Assembly: GCA_021323865.1 (NCBI GenBank)
Contig: JAJPKF010000020.1
Span: 186,001 to 250,000, forward strand
DNA from: Pseudomonadota bacterium
GTDB taxonomy: Bacteria; Chloroflexota; UBA5177; JAJPKF01
Length of the DNA stretch: 64,000 nucleotides
Reading direction: 5' to 3'
Shown here piece after piece: positions 9,323 through 18,836 of the stretch. Below the pieces are notes generated by a model. It saw only the letters and a list, made by a program, of their open reading frames with translations, was not told where the DNA came from and ran no database searches. A program made the position numbers and the translations under genes. How positions within the stretch are numbered: position 1 is the stretch's first letter; every line of letters begins with the position of its first letter.

Positions 9323-9436
9323 GGCCAGCTGCTTCGGGCGAGCAGATGGGAGGAAACAAAACAGCCCGGACGCCTTAGACTGAATATGACCGGGCGTGCG
9401 GTGGTGGGCCGGCGCCAGGAATCAGATGCGGGTGGG

Positions 9437-10378
9437 ATGAACCTGGAAGCAAGAGCGCCCGGTGAGCGGCTGCCCACGCGGCCGGTCTCGCCCTCGGCAG
9501 GCTCCTCGGCTTCCCGACGGCCCTCTCCACTGCAACGGCTTTCCAAGCGCAAATGGCGCATGGCCGCGATTCTCTTCCTTGTCGTCATATCTCTGGTGGC
9601 GATCGTCGCGCCGGTGATCACGCCCGAGACCTACAGTGGCTACGATTTCACCCAGGGGTCTCTCCACCCCCATATCGGTTGGCGATACCTGCTCGGAACC
9701 GATGTCTATGGACACTCGATTCTGATGTACCTGATTTTGGGTGCCCGCGGAACGCTCATGATAACCGCGGGCTCGGCCCTGGTAGCCCTCGGCGTAGGCG
9801 GCATAACGGCGATGTTTGCGGCTGCTTTGGGGAGTTGGTGCCGCTACATCTTCACCGGCGTTGTCGCGCTGGCCATGACCCTCCCGCTCTTCCCGCTGGC
9901 CCTCGTACTGGTGGCATATGTGGCGGGCGGAAGCCCTTGGTGGATCATGCTGATCCTGGGATTGGCGACGGCCCCCGGCGTGTGTGAGCATGTTTCGAAT
10001 CTGTTGGATCGGCGCCTCGCAGATCGGCGAGACGACGTGGCTCTCGTCTCCGGCGCTCCTGTATCAGGCATCGTCCTGGGCCATGTCTTACCCGATCTGC
10101 TTCGCCGGTCCGTTGGATATGTCGCGCTTCTTCTCATAACGCTCATCGGGCTGGAAACCACCATCGACTTCTTTGGCCTGGGTCTGCGACCTCCCGACGT
10201 GAGCTGGGGAACGGCTCTGGCAGGCGCCTCGAACTATTTCGGGGCCGGCCTCTGGTGGTGGTACCTCTTTCCCGGGATTCTCATCTTTCTGACCACACTG
10301 TCGCTGGTCGTAGTCGCCGACGGCCTTGAAGACGTTCAAGGCACCGGCTTTGGGGAGGCCACCTCCCGCACCGACTGA
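9437..10378 (+). CDS. Orphan DppC-like ABC permease with degenerate coupling loop
   Basis: A 313-residue protein resembling DppC over its length ('YLLGTDVYGHSILMYLILGAR', 'DFFGLGLRPPDVSWGTALAGA'). The coupling loop that contacts ATPases, normally with E-A-A and an invariant Gly, reads 'DDVALVSGAPVSGIVLGHVLPD' (about residues 199-220). The Gly is kept but the acidic-Ala-Ala part is not. No binding protein, ATPase or partner permease gene adjoins it. It may be a decayed duplicate or a protein with a new role. The ATG at 9437 is chosen; 9386 is also possible. Confidence 0.65.
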   Translation: MNLEARAPGERLPTRPVSPSAGSSASRRPSPLQRLSKRKWRMAAILFLVVISLVAIVAPVITPETYSGYDFTQGSLHPHIGWRYLLGTDVYGHSILMYLILGARGTLMITAGSALVALGVGGITAMFAAALGSWCRYIFTGVVALAMTLPLFPLALVLVAYVAGGSPWWIMLILGLATAPGVCEHVSNLLDRRLADRRDDVALVSGAPVSGIVLGHVLPDLLRRSVGYVALLLITLIGLETTIDFFGLGLRPPDVSWGTALAGASNYFGAGLWWWYLFPGILIFLTTLSLVVVADGLEDVQGTGFGEATSRTD

Positions 10379-10405
10379 AAACCGGTCCATGGGAGCGGCC
10401 TGCGA

Positions 10406-10424
10406 CGGTCCGCGCGCGGGACCG
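10406..10424. terminator. Hairpin between convergent permease and hflX genes
   Basis: The stem CGGTCC/GGACCG with a 7-base loop lies between two genes that converge here. It could terminate either transcript, but lacks a long T-run. Confidence 0.3.
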
Positions 10425-10444
10425 ATTTCGTGCTTCGCGAACGA

Positions 10445-11716
10445 CTACGCGGTCAGGAACTCCTCGAACCGCGATATGAGGGAGGCCGGCAGCCTGCCCA
10501 CGATGACGGTCCCGGCGGTGCGATGATCTTCACGTTCGATCATGCCCCGTCGGTGGAAGAGATTGACCGCATCGGCCTGCGCGTATGGAATCCTGACCTT
10601 GACGGGAATGTACGCCTCAGCGACCAGCTGCGCCATTCTGCGCTCCAGTCCTTCGACTCCCTGCCCTGTCGCGGCCGAGACGCCCACAGCGCTCGGATGT
10701 CGCTTCAGCAGGAGCGGGAGTTGCGCCATCTCGATGAGGTCGATCTTGTTCAGGACGGTGATGCGTGGCCGCCCCGCGACGCCGAGGTCCTCCAGTTCCT
10801 CCTCCACGGCGGACGCCTGTGCATCGCGATCTGGATGGGAGACGTCGACGACATGCAGGATGGCATCGGCATCCTGGATCTCCTCGAGGGTGGCCCGAAA
10901 GGCGGCGACCAGATCCGTCGGAAGCTTCTGGATGAATCCGACGGTATCCGTCAACAACACCTGGAGGTTGTTGGGCAGCTCCAGCTGTCTCGTTGTCGGG
11001 TCGAGGGTGGCGAACATGACGTTTGACTGGAGCACGCCGGCCGCGGTGAGCCGGTTCATCAACGTTGATTTGCCGGCATTCGTGTACCCGGCCAACGCCA
11101 GCACGGGAAGGCCGGCCTCGGAGCGCTGCCTTCGATGCATCAAGCGCTGCTTGCGGATGTCGTCAATGGCCTCGGTTAGATCCCCGATGCGTTTGCGGAT
11201 TCTCCGTCGATCGGTTTCAAGCTTGGTTTCTCCGGGACCCCGGGTGTTGATACCGGCCCCCAGGCGAGAGAGCTCCACGCCCCGACCAGTCAAGCGCGGC
11301 AGTCGGTAGCGGTACTGGGCCAGCTCGACTTGGAGCCGACCTTCGCGGGTTCGAGCATGCTTCGCGAAGAGATGGAGAATGACGGCCGTGCGATCGGCGA
11401 TCTCGGCCTCGAGCTCACTCTCCAGGTGCCGCTGCTGCCCGGGAGTCAGCTCGTCGTCGGCGACAACCGCATCGAAGCGAAGCTCATCATGCAGGGATCG
11501 TAGCTCATGGACCTTGCCCCGTCCCAGATAGGAAACTGGGTGCGGCTGGTCAAGTCTTTGGACGACGCGACCAACCACGGTGTCGCCAGCACTTCGGACC
11601 AACTGTTCCAGCTCGTCGAGAGACTCCTCGGGCGGCAGAAAGGAACTGCCGTTGCGGGTCTGTTCAACGGCGACGAGGAGCGCGCGGCGGGGCGTTCCAT
11701 CTCCTAAGCTCGGCAT
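10445..11716 (-). CDS. hflX: GTPase HflX
   Basis: A 423-residue translational GTPase that binds the large ribosomal subunit and rescues stalled or stress-hibernating ribosomes. The N-terminal HflX domain (about residues 1-185) ends in 'GPGETKLETDRRRIRKRI', the family hallmark. The G domain follows with G1 'GYTNAGKST', G3 'DTVGF' and G4 'NKID'. The C-terminal segment is short. Length and order are normal for the family. The gene stands alone between an orphan permease and the DUF2298 block. Confidence 0.95.
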   Translation of the reverse strand: MPSLGDGTPRRALLVAVEQTRNGSSFLPPEESLDELEQLVRSAGDTVVGRVVQRLDQPHPVSYLGRGKVHELRSLHDELRFDAVVADDELTPGQQRHLESELEAEIADRTAVILHLFAKHARTREGRLQVELAQYRYRLPRLTGRGVELSRLGAGINTRGPGETKLETDRRRIRKRIGDLTEAIDDIRKQRLMHRRQRSEAGLPVLALAGYTNAGKSTLMNRLTAAGVLQSNVMFATLDPTTRQLELPNNLQVLLTDTVGFIQKLPTDLVAAFRATLEEIQDADAILHVVDVSHPDRDAQASAVEEELEDLGVAGRPRITVLNKIDLIEMAQLPLLLKRHPSAVGVSAATGQGVEGLERRMAQLVAEAYIPVKVRIPYAQADAVNLFHRRGMIEREDHRTAGTVIVGRLPASLISRFEEFLTA

Positions 11717-11810
11717 ATCTATCTCGCGTCCGGGTGAGGGTCTATGGCGTCTCTGCGGAAGTGGAAAATGTGTTCGAGTGTATCACGGTCCCGGCCAGTG
11801 ACTTCCCTGG

Positions 11811-14087
11811 CTATCTTGGTTTCACGCGGTAAATCTGCACTCCCTCTCGGTTGTAGACCCGAGCGAAAAAACCGGCGAACTTTGAGAGCGCGTTTGGAGC
11901 AGAAGGCACTGCCGGCGCTGGGCCACAGAGCACCGGACCACCAGCGTAGACCTGTCGTTCACACGGTCCGATGTAGACGAAATCAACACCGGCCGAACGG
12001 AGCAGACGGCTCGCGAGGCGCGCATCGCCCGTTGAGTAAATGCGGTCGATCAGAGCATGGCGGTAGCCAATAACGGGAGTGTTGCCGCGCCACTGGATCT
12101 CGTGTCCCGCCCATCCTAGGAGCGTGGGGAGCCCGGTATAGGTCGAGACGCGACTGAAGGTTGTGTACTCGCCGCCGGTGGCTTCCAATACTCGAGCGTT
12201 ACCTCTCATGTGAGCCTGCATCCAACGGATGGCGTCATAGTCACTGGGATCCGTGGCGTGCACCGTCTCCAGGCCCGATAGGTCATGGATGCCGAAGGCG
12301 ATGGTTTTGCCCGACGATGCTCCGTAGAAAGATATGGGCCCGAGCACCGTATACACGCCGCCGATTGCCGTTCCGATCGAGAGAATCAGGATGGCGGGCG
12401 TCACGAGGAGGCGCTGGAGCGTCCACAGGCGCGTGATGGTCCGAAACGCCGCGTAGCTGCCGGCGATGCCGAGCAGTATCCAAAGCTGGAAGTAGAGCTT
12501 GAAGACCGTGTTCAAGCGGTAGGCAGAGCTTCCGTCGAACACGTCTCGCACATACACCGTTTCAGTCGTCAGGATGAGCACGCCCGCGACCAGGAGCAGC
12601 ACGAGCACAAAGGAGTCTTGGGGCTCGTTCCGGAGTCGAGTCAGCCCCGCAAGACCTCCGAAGCCGAGGATGAACGCCAAGAGAAGGACCCACAACTGCA
12701 GCAGAATCACTGCAATGACCGTAATGAGCGCGACAAGGGCGACGATCCACTCGAGTCGCCAGGGGGCGCTGAAGTCAATGCTTCCCGCTTCCGGAATTGC
12801 CGCGATCACCCGTCTGCCCGCCGTTCTGACGAAGCCTGCTTCATGAACAAGTACAGCGAGGAGACCCACCGTCAAACAGAGCTGGAAACCGAAGACCACC
12901 ATAAACTGCGATGCGCTTGTAATGGTCGTTACTCTGCCGATTCCGTGAGTGGGAGAGACGTAATGGAGGGTGAACGGCAGTGAAGTGATCAGGCCAACAG
13001 TTACCAGCAGCGTCGAGGCGCCGAGCAACGGCACGAGCCATCCACGAGCTGTGCCAGGTCGACGTCTGTAACTGGCGACCGCTAGAGCTACGACGAGAAT
13101 CAAACCATACGTCGGCACATCCCAGGTATTCGTGGCAACAAGGGAGCCGGCAATCAAGCCGCCCAGCAGGACCAGCTCCGGACAGAGAAGGCGCGGGTTA
13201 TGACCGTTGGAAAGGACGATGGCAAGCGCAGTGGCGACGGCCAGCAAGCAGAGCGGGACGGCGAGCAGGTGGGGATGAAGATCGCCGAGGATGAACGAGA
13301 ACATGGGAAATTCGTTGATCGTGGTGGCGGCACCAGGTGAGGTCTCTCCCACCACTCGCGAGCTGTCCCAATACCAGCCCGCCGCCGTCCACGGAAATCT
13401 TCCGACGAGCACCTGTTGGAAGAAGCCGTGTGCGTTGCCGAGGAGAACCACAAGGACCGGAGATAGCACCGCCCAGGCGCGGGAACGAGTGAGGCAGAAG
13501 AGCAGGCTATAGCTGCCGCTCACTGCGACCCCGAACAGGAATGCAAGCGCGAGATTGAATGTGACGAGCGGCGTCGTTCCGGCCAGATGACCGAGGAACG
13601 CCATAAGCAGGTAGCCGAAGTAGTAGTAATTGACCGAATGGCCCGCCAGCCATAGGTCCTGGGGTGGATAGCTGGCTGACCGGCTCGCCGTCTGTAGGTA
13701 CATGAGGTCCATGGGCTTCTCGGTGCCGGCGATATCCGGGTGCAGCGACCGGATGAGTGCCCACCCAAGAAAGGCCAGGACGAATACCGCCTCCTCAAGG
13801 AGGATGACGCGCATGGTTCCCTTCGTCGCTGCCCAAGCGAGCCTTCCGAATGCCAGCCATGAGATCCCGCTCACAGAGGCGACGGCGATCCATGGGGCAA
13901 CCCAGCTTCCTCCTACCGGCAAGAGGCTGCCGATGACCCAGACGAGCCAGGTGGCCGTCAGGAGTCCAATCACGCGGGAGAAGGGGATGCCGCGATCCGC
14001 GAGGGGGCGAAAGATTCGGGCCGTGAGAGGGGCCGCTCCCAGCGCCAGGGCCTCGACAACTAGGAGCCACTGGACTACCGGCAGCAA
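11811..14087 (-). CDS. DUF2298 (Chlor_Arch_YYY) polytopic membrane protein
   Basis: A 758-residue protein with many hydrophobic segments. It carries the family signatures 'GHSVNYYYFGYL' (the YYY motif), 'GNAHGF', 'FPMFSFILGDLHPHL' and 'YRLNTVFKLYFQLW'. The soluble C-terminal quarter includes 'GTPVIGYRHALIDRIY', resembling the outer domain of membrane glycosyltransferases. The family is thought to be GT-C-like and to work in envelope glycan assembly; no reaction is established. It begins at the base after the stop of the upstream gene and is homologous to that gene's C-terminal half. Confidence 0.85.
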   Translation of the reverse strand: MLPVVQWLLVVEALALGAAPLTARIFRPLADRGIPFSRVIGLLTATWLVWVIGSLLPVGGSWVAPWIAVASVSGISWLAFGRLAWAATKGTMRVILLEEAVFVLAFLGWALIRSLHPDIAGTEKPMDLMYLQTASRSASYPPQDLWLAGHSVNYYYFGYLLMAFLGHLAGTTPLVTFNLALAFLFGVAVSGSYSLLFCLTRSRAWAVLSPVLVVLLGNAHGFFQQVLVGRFPWTAAGWYWDSSRVVGETSPGAATTINEFPMFSFILGDLHPHLLAVPLCLLAVATALAIVLSNGHNPRLLCPELVLLGGLIAGSLVATNTWDVPTYGLILVVALAVASYRRRPGTARGWLVPLLGASTLLVTVGLITSLPFTLHYVSPTHGIGRVTTITSASQFMVVFGFQLCLTVGLLAVLVHEAGFVRTAGRRVIAAIPEAGSIDFSAPWRLEWIVALVALITVIAVILLQLWVLLLAFILGFGGLAGLTRLRNEPQDSFVLVLLLVAGVLILTTETVYVRDVFDGSSAYRLNTVFKLYFQLWILLGIAGSYAAFRTITRLWTLQRLLVTPAILILSIGTAIGGVYTVLGPISFYGASSGKTIAFGIHDLSGLETVHATDPSDYDAIRWMQAHMRGNARVLEATGGEYTTFSRVSTYTGLPTLLGWAGHEIQWRGNTPVIGYRHALIDRIYSTGDARLASRLLRSAGVDFVYIGPCERQVYAGGPVLCGPAPAVPSAPNALSKFAGFFARVYNREGVQIYRVKPR

Positions 14088-17000
14088 CTAGGCGCCCTCG
14101 ACCCGATAGATGGTGGTGCCTTGCTTATGAAAGACCGGTCGCACGGACCGCAGTCTGGCGAACTTTCTCGATCCCGCAGGCCAGAGCTGGCGCTCAGGTG
14201 AGCCGACGATCACGTAGCGCACTTGGTATCGGCGGAGAAGAAAGGTCGTGAGACACGCGGCGCGGTCGGCGGATCTGCCGCGACAACGGTCCGCACCAAA
14301 TGCGCGCACTGTGTCCGGCGTGACAGCTGGACTCGTGGCGCCGTAGATCTCCTCCAGTGCAGCTTGCCGGGGGCCGATTTCGTCGGCATATCGCTGGGCC
14401 GGCTCGTAGATGCCGCCGTAGAGTGTCGGCAAGCCGGTGAATTGCACGATGCGGGAGCGCCAGTTGTAATCGGCTTGGTCGGCCTCCAAGATGACGGGCG
14501 CTCCACGTACGTGGGCGTCCAACCACTGAATTGCGCCATAGTCCCCCGGATAGGCGACTCTCATAAAGGCCATGCCATCGAGGGTGAACGGAACACTGTG
14601 GGGCGGGAGCCATGTCTGACGGTACGTCTCTCGCGAGACGGTTCCAGCCACGTCATAGATGAGTGATCCGGCCATGAGGATGCACAGAGCAACGCCCCAC
14701 GCTCGGTGATTGCGAACCGCAAAAAGCGCCGATGCGGCGTAACGACGCGACCGGCCGGCGTGCCGACCGTGCCTGGAGGCCATCAGGCAGAACATGGAGC
14801 CAGCCGCCCCCACGGCAAAGAGTATCCACGACTGGTTGTAGACCTTTGCCATGGTGTTCATCCGGAAGGCCAAGCCGCCGTTGAGGTAGTCGGGAATGTA
14901 AAAGATCTCGGCGAAGGAGGTGAGCAGCAGAGGCAGCAGGATGATGCCGAGAAGCCATAGAACGCGGGCGGGAAGGCGGCGGGCTCCGCGAGTCGCGATC
15001 ATTGTGATCGTCGCGATTGAGGTGAAGAGAAGCGCGAGCAGCCACAGATCTCGGGCGGCGAGCGCGACGACGACGGTGAGCGCGCCCAGCGAGAGCAGTG
15101 AGCCAAGCACCAGCCGGGAGCGGTTTCCTGGGGCGGGATGGAGGTGTGGCTTCGGCACCAGATGCGCACACAGGAGAATCAGCCAGGATGCGCACAGGAA
15201 GAGGAAGAGACCGAAAATCTCGACGTAGTCAGAGAGCGGCGTCACAATCGTGTTGTGTACGGCCTGCCGCAGGCTAGTCCCCACGAGGGTTGGGTCGGTT
15301 GCGGCAAGCGCGGACCCAATGGGCTGCGACTGGCTTAGGACTGTCGCCAATCCGGTGTCGAAGACGGGGTGATACCCCTGCAGCTGCGGGGGAAACAGCA
15401 CGAGCGCCACAACGAGGGCAGCCACGACTCCCATCGCCGCCAAGCCGACACATCGCCACAGGCCCGCCCAGGTTGCACTTCCGCCAGCTCTGGCCCGGCA
15501 CCACACGGCGACCAGCATGCCCAGCCCAAGAACCAACAGGTATGCCGGAAGGTCCAGAGGGTTGGTGGCTTCGATGCCGCCGAGCAGCACGCCCGCCATG
15601 AGCAGCAAACCGATGACCCGTCCTCGAGAGAGGGTTCTCCAGGAGAGGACTGGGGTCAGTGATAGGGCGATGACGGCCAGCGTCATCGGAAATGCAATGA
15701 GATGCGCGTGCAGGTCGGCGAACACATAGGTGAAATATGGGAACTCGGCAAAGTCAATGCCGGCGGGGGGAAGCACCCTGGTGCTTTGCCAGAAGTCGAA
15801 CGCCGGAGGCGCCCGGCCAAAGAACAAAGCTTCAACGAGACCATCGACCAACTCAATCAGGCCGCCGATCACCGGTACTCCACTGTGGACTGCCGCAACC
15901 GCCTGAAGATCTCCTATCCCCTGAACGAGTCCATTGAGGTTGCCGATGCATCCCGTGAAGAGTGCCGTGATGAGTCCAAAGATCGTCGACCGCGACAGCG
16001 CGCGGCCGATCGAGTACGCGATGCCCAGAAACAAGCCGAAGAAGGTGGGTATTGCGAGGTTGAAGGCAGTAGCCGGGGCGATGCCGGTAGCTTTGGACAG
16101 TGTCGCGACGATGACGTACCCAAAGTAGTAGTAGTTGATCGAGCCGCCGGCAAAGAAGGGATCGAGCGGCGGGAACGTCCGGCTGCGGACGATGGCGTTG
16201 AGGAATGCCAATTCCAGCTGTTTCTCGCCCATGCGTCCCGCTCCCACGTTTGTGGGAGACACAGGAGCGAACTGGTGGCCCAGGTCCGGGTACCACATCC
16301 GGAGCAGGACCGAGAACGCAAAGCCCAATAGGAAGACCAGCTCCGCGGCCAGGACGCCGCGGCCGTGTGCCTCAATGAGTGTCAAAAGGCGGTTTCGCCA
16401 CATGACCGCCAAGAAAGCGCCGGCAAGCACCAGCAAGCCGATGGCGGACCAGATGAGCAGCCGATCGAAGACGAACACTTGCGAAATTGCCGCAATCCAG
16501 ACGAGCCATCCCAGGACGATGAAGGCCACGATCTTCGCGACAATCCAACCCCGGTCGGCAAGCGGTTGGAAGACCAGAGATGTGACCGGAAAGGCTGCCA
16601 TCCCAAGAAGCTCAACAAGAACGAGCCAGGTCAGGATTGGGTGCGACATGCCGAGCCCGTGTGGCGGAAACATCTGGTCGTATGTGGGACCGCGTTGATC
16701 CTCTGCCCACTCCGGCCCTGTCAGCATCAACCGCTGATCTGATGGGCCCCGTGTGGAGCGGATCGGTGGGAGAGCGTCACTCCTATTGGACGCGGACGGG
16801 AGCCCGGCTAGTCGCATCGCCGCGGATCCCGATTGTCGATGCACGGGGGCAACAGAGGCCCGGGGAGATGAGGGTGGAGTCGCGTCCGGTTCAGGTAGAC
16901 CCGGGCGACTGATGGGGGCTCTGCTCAGCAATTGGTGCAGCCGTGCACGGGAGAGCATCCCTGAGCGCTCGAATACTCTGACGTCGGGATGGTCGAAGAC

Positions 17001-18755
17001 GGTGAAGTTTTCGTCGGCGCTATAGTCGTCGATCACCCATGGACCCAGTTGGGGATGCGAGGTGAAGCGCCTGACGAGCCGGAAGTTGAGGCGGTTGTGG
17101 AACAGGAGGCGATAGTAGCGGTTGGTGATGGGATAGACCGTCGGCTCCCGAGGGATGGAGTCAAAGAACCGCTGTGTCGACATAACTATGAACTGCTCAT
17201 GCCGGAGTGCGTAGGTCAGGCGGCGAATCTTGGCCCGATTGTCGGAAGAGTACAGGTTGAGCGGGAAGCTGGAGTAACCGGGCGGACATTGACCGGGCTG
17301 CGGAAGGCAGAGGGGAAGACTGCGGTCCCACGCACCCTCGGTGGCAAAGGGTGTATCCGGTCGCAGGTGGTGATAGATCCAGCGACTGGCGCCGATTTGG
17401 GTATCGGTCGTGGTGTAGATGTGCATGAACGCCAGGGCCCAACAGGCGGTGGCCACGATAACGGAGGCAAGTGCCGCCTTGCCGGCCAGCTTCCAACGGC
17501 CAGGAAGTGATCGGGCGAGAGAGAGAAGGAGCGCAGACGCAAACAGGCACAGACAGGGGATGATGGGCAGCAAGTAGCGGCCAAACTTGGCCCAGAAGTT
17601 ACCCACGATCAGGAAGTACGGGATCACCCACAAAAGCAGGATCGCAGCGGCGTCGATGTGTCGCCCCAGGAAGAGCCGCGCCAAGAGCCAAAGTACTGCG
17701 AAACAGGCCGCCACACCCAGAGCCGGTCCCAGATACCAGAGGATAAGGTTCTTGATGAAGAACAGGTAGGGAGTGGTGTGCACGAACTGAATCGTGTACG
17801 GGGCCTGAATCGCGTGGGTGACGATGATGCCGTTTTGCTGCTCAATGGCCGTCACGAGATGATCGTGGTCGATGAGCCCGTAGGGATCGCAGACGGCAAA
17901 GACGAGAGCTGCGACAACAATGGAGGCCACCGCCCGGGCCAGCTCGCGGTTGAGTATTTGAACATTGGATTGGTACCACGCCGCCAGGCGGTGCCTGCTC
18001 CGAAGCGAGCCATCGTTCTCGCGCTCTTGTTGCGGTGGTTGTAGATGGTAGACGATTGGCGCTGCGAGGAGCGGAAGCAGTAGCGGCAGCCCGCTGGTCT
18101 TGGTGGCCAACGCCGCCCCGAGTCCGAGTCCCGCAAGTATGTAGCTTCTTGTCTGATTCTGAGCGGCGACCCCGACGGCCCCAAGCAGGGTTACCAGAAC
18201 GAAGAACCCTAGCACCGTGTCCACGGCATAGAAATGGGACAGCTGGATGGACAGAACGCTGAAGGCGGCGAAGAACACCGCAACCAAGGCCACCGAACGA
18301 TCGAAGAGTCGCACGCCGATCCGGAAGAGAACCAGCAGAGAGGCAGTGTCGAAGATGGCTGAGAGCCAGCGCCCGATCCAGTTGGTGTGGACGAGATCGT
18401 CGGCGCTGCTCCAGCCATGAAGCACGGGAATCAGCCCGCCGATCGCCGCTACCGTGCGGGTCACGAGGGCCAAAAGGTACAGCGGCAGGGAGCCGTAGTT
18501 GAACAGATGCGGGTTGTATGGAGCGACTGCCGGGTCGAACGCATGACTGAGGGGATTCGGCCAAGAGGCAAATGAACCCGCACCGGTGCCCGAGCAGCAG
18601 CCGAGGGACGTCACCGCCTGATCAATAGCAAGCTCATCTGGGTGGATGAGCTGGCCGTCATCGAAGTTGAAGCCATACAAACGCAAGGCTAAGGCGACCA
18701 CGATCAGCAGAACGAGGACGCCGTACTGCCAATGCGTGAAGAGCCGCCTCTTCAT
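14088..18755 (-). CDS. Fusion of GT39-like glycosyltransferase and DUF2298 membrane protein
   Basis: A 1555-residue protein in two parts. Residues 1 to about 610 resemble protein-mannosyltransferase-type GT-C enzymes: N-terminal membrane helix, 'GQLIHPDELAIDQAV' (acidic catalytic-loop pattern), and repeated membrane segments ending in an outer soluble domain. A Pro/Ser-rich linker (about 615-690) leads to a complete DUF2298 part with 'GGSINYYYFGYV', 'GNLNGL', 'FPYFTYVFADLHAHL' and 'FRMNTMAKVYNQSW'. Enzymes of the first type move sugars from polyprenyl carriers on the outer face. The second part is paralogous to the next gene. The fusion suggests that the DUF2298 domain cooperates with a glycosyltransferase; substrate unknown. 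Confidence 0.85.
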   Translation of the reverse strand: MKRRLFTHWQYGVLVLLIVVALALRLYGFNFDDGQLIHPDELAIDQAVTSLGCCSGTGAGSFASWPNPLSHAFDPAVAPYNPHLFNYGSLPLYLLALVTRTVAAIGGLIPVLHGWSSADDLVHTNWIGRWLSAIFDTASLLVLFRIGVRLFDRSVALVAVFFAAFSVLSIQLSHFYAVDTVLGFFVLVTLLGAVGVAAQNQTRSYILAGLGLGAALATKTSGLPLLLPLLAAPIVYHLQPPQQERENDGSLRSRHRLAAWYQSNVQILNRELARAVASIVVAALVFAVCDPYGLIDHDHLVTAIEQQNGIIVTHAIQAPYTIQFVHTTPYLFFIKNLILWYLGPALGVAACFAVLWLLARLFLGRHIDAAAILLLWVIPYFLIVGNFWAKFGRYLLPIIPCLCLFASALLLSLARSLPGRWKLAGKAALASVIVATACWALAFMHIYTTTDTQIGASRWIYHHLRPDTPFATEGAWDRSLPLCLPQPGQCPPGYSSFPLNLYSSDNRAKIRRLTYALRHEQFIVMSTQRFFDSIPREPTVYPITNRYYRLLFHNRLNFRLVRRFTSHPQLGPWVIDDYSADENFTVFDHPDVRVFERSGMLSRARLHQLLSRAPISRPGLPEPDATPPSSPRASVAPVHRQSGSAAMRLAGLPSASNRSDALPPIRSTRGPSDQRLMLTGPEWAEDQRGPTYDQMFPPHGLGMSHPILTWLVLVELLGMAAFPVTSLVFQPLADRGWIVAKIVAFIVLGWLVWIAAISQVFVFDRLLIWSAIGLLVLAGAFLAVMWRNRLLTLIEAHGRGVLAAELVFLLGFAFSVLLRMWYPDLGHQFAPVSPTNVGAGRMGEKQLELAFLNAIVRSRTFPPLDPFFAGGSINYYYFGYVIVATLSKATGIAPATAFNLAIPTFFGLFLGIAYSIGRALSRSTIFGLITALFTGCIGNLNGLVQGIGDLQAVAAVHSGVPVIGGLIELVDGLVEALFFGRAPPAFDFWQSTRVLPPAGIDFAEFPYFTYVFADLHAHLIAFPMTLAVIALSLTPVLSWRTLSRGRVIGLLLMAGVLLGGIEATNPLDLPAYLLVLGLGMLVAVWCRARAGGSATWAGLWRCVGLAAMGVVAALVVALVLFPPQLQGYHPVFDTGLATVLSQSQPIGSALAATDPTLVGTSLRQAVHNTIVTPLSDYVEIFGLFLFLCASWLILLCAHLVPKPHLHPAPGNRSRLVLGSLLSLGALTVVVALAARDLWLLALLFTSIATITMIATRGARRLPARVLWLLGIILLPLLLTSFAEIFYIPDYLNGGLAFRMNTMAKVYNQSWILFAVGAAGSMFCLMASRHGRHAGRSRRYAASALFAVRNHRAWGVALCILMAGSLIYDVAGTVSRETYRQTWLPPHSVPFTLDGMAFMRVAYPGDYGAIQWLDAHVRGAPVILEADQADYNWRSRIVQFTGLPTLYGGIYEPAQRYADEIGPRQAALEEIYGATSPAVTPDTVRAFGADRCRGRSADRAACLTTFLLRRYQVRYVIVGSPERQLWPAGSRKFARLRSVRPVFHKQGTTIYRVEGA

Positions 18756-18836
18756 GGGTCAGTATCCAGGGTCGCCAGCCGGCCGGCGCTACGCGCTCGG
18801 CTTAGAGCGCTCGATTAGAATCTCCGCTGAGCCGGC

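Noticed and set aside
12285-12983. Plus-strand frame opposite the 758-residue DUF2298 gene
   Set aside because: It is highly charged and repetitive, antisense to conserved membrane segments.
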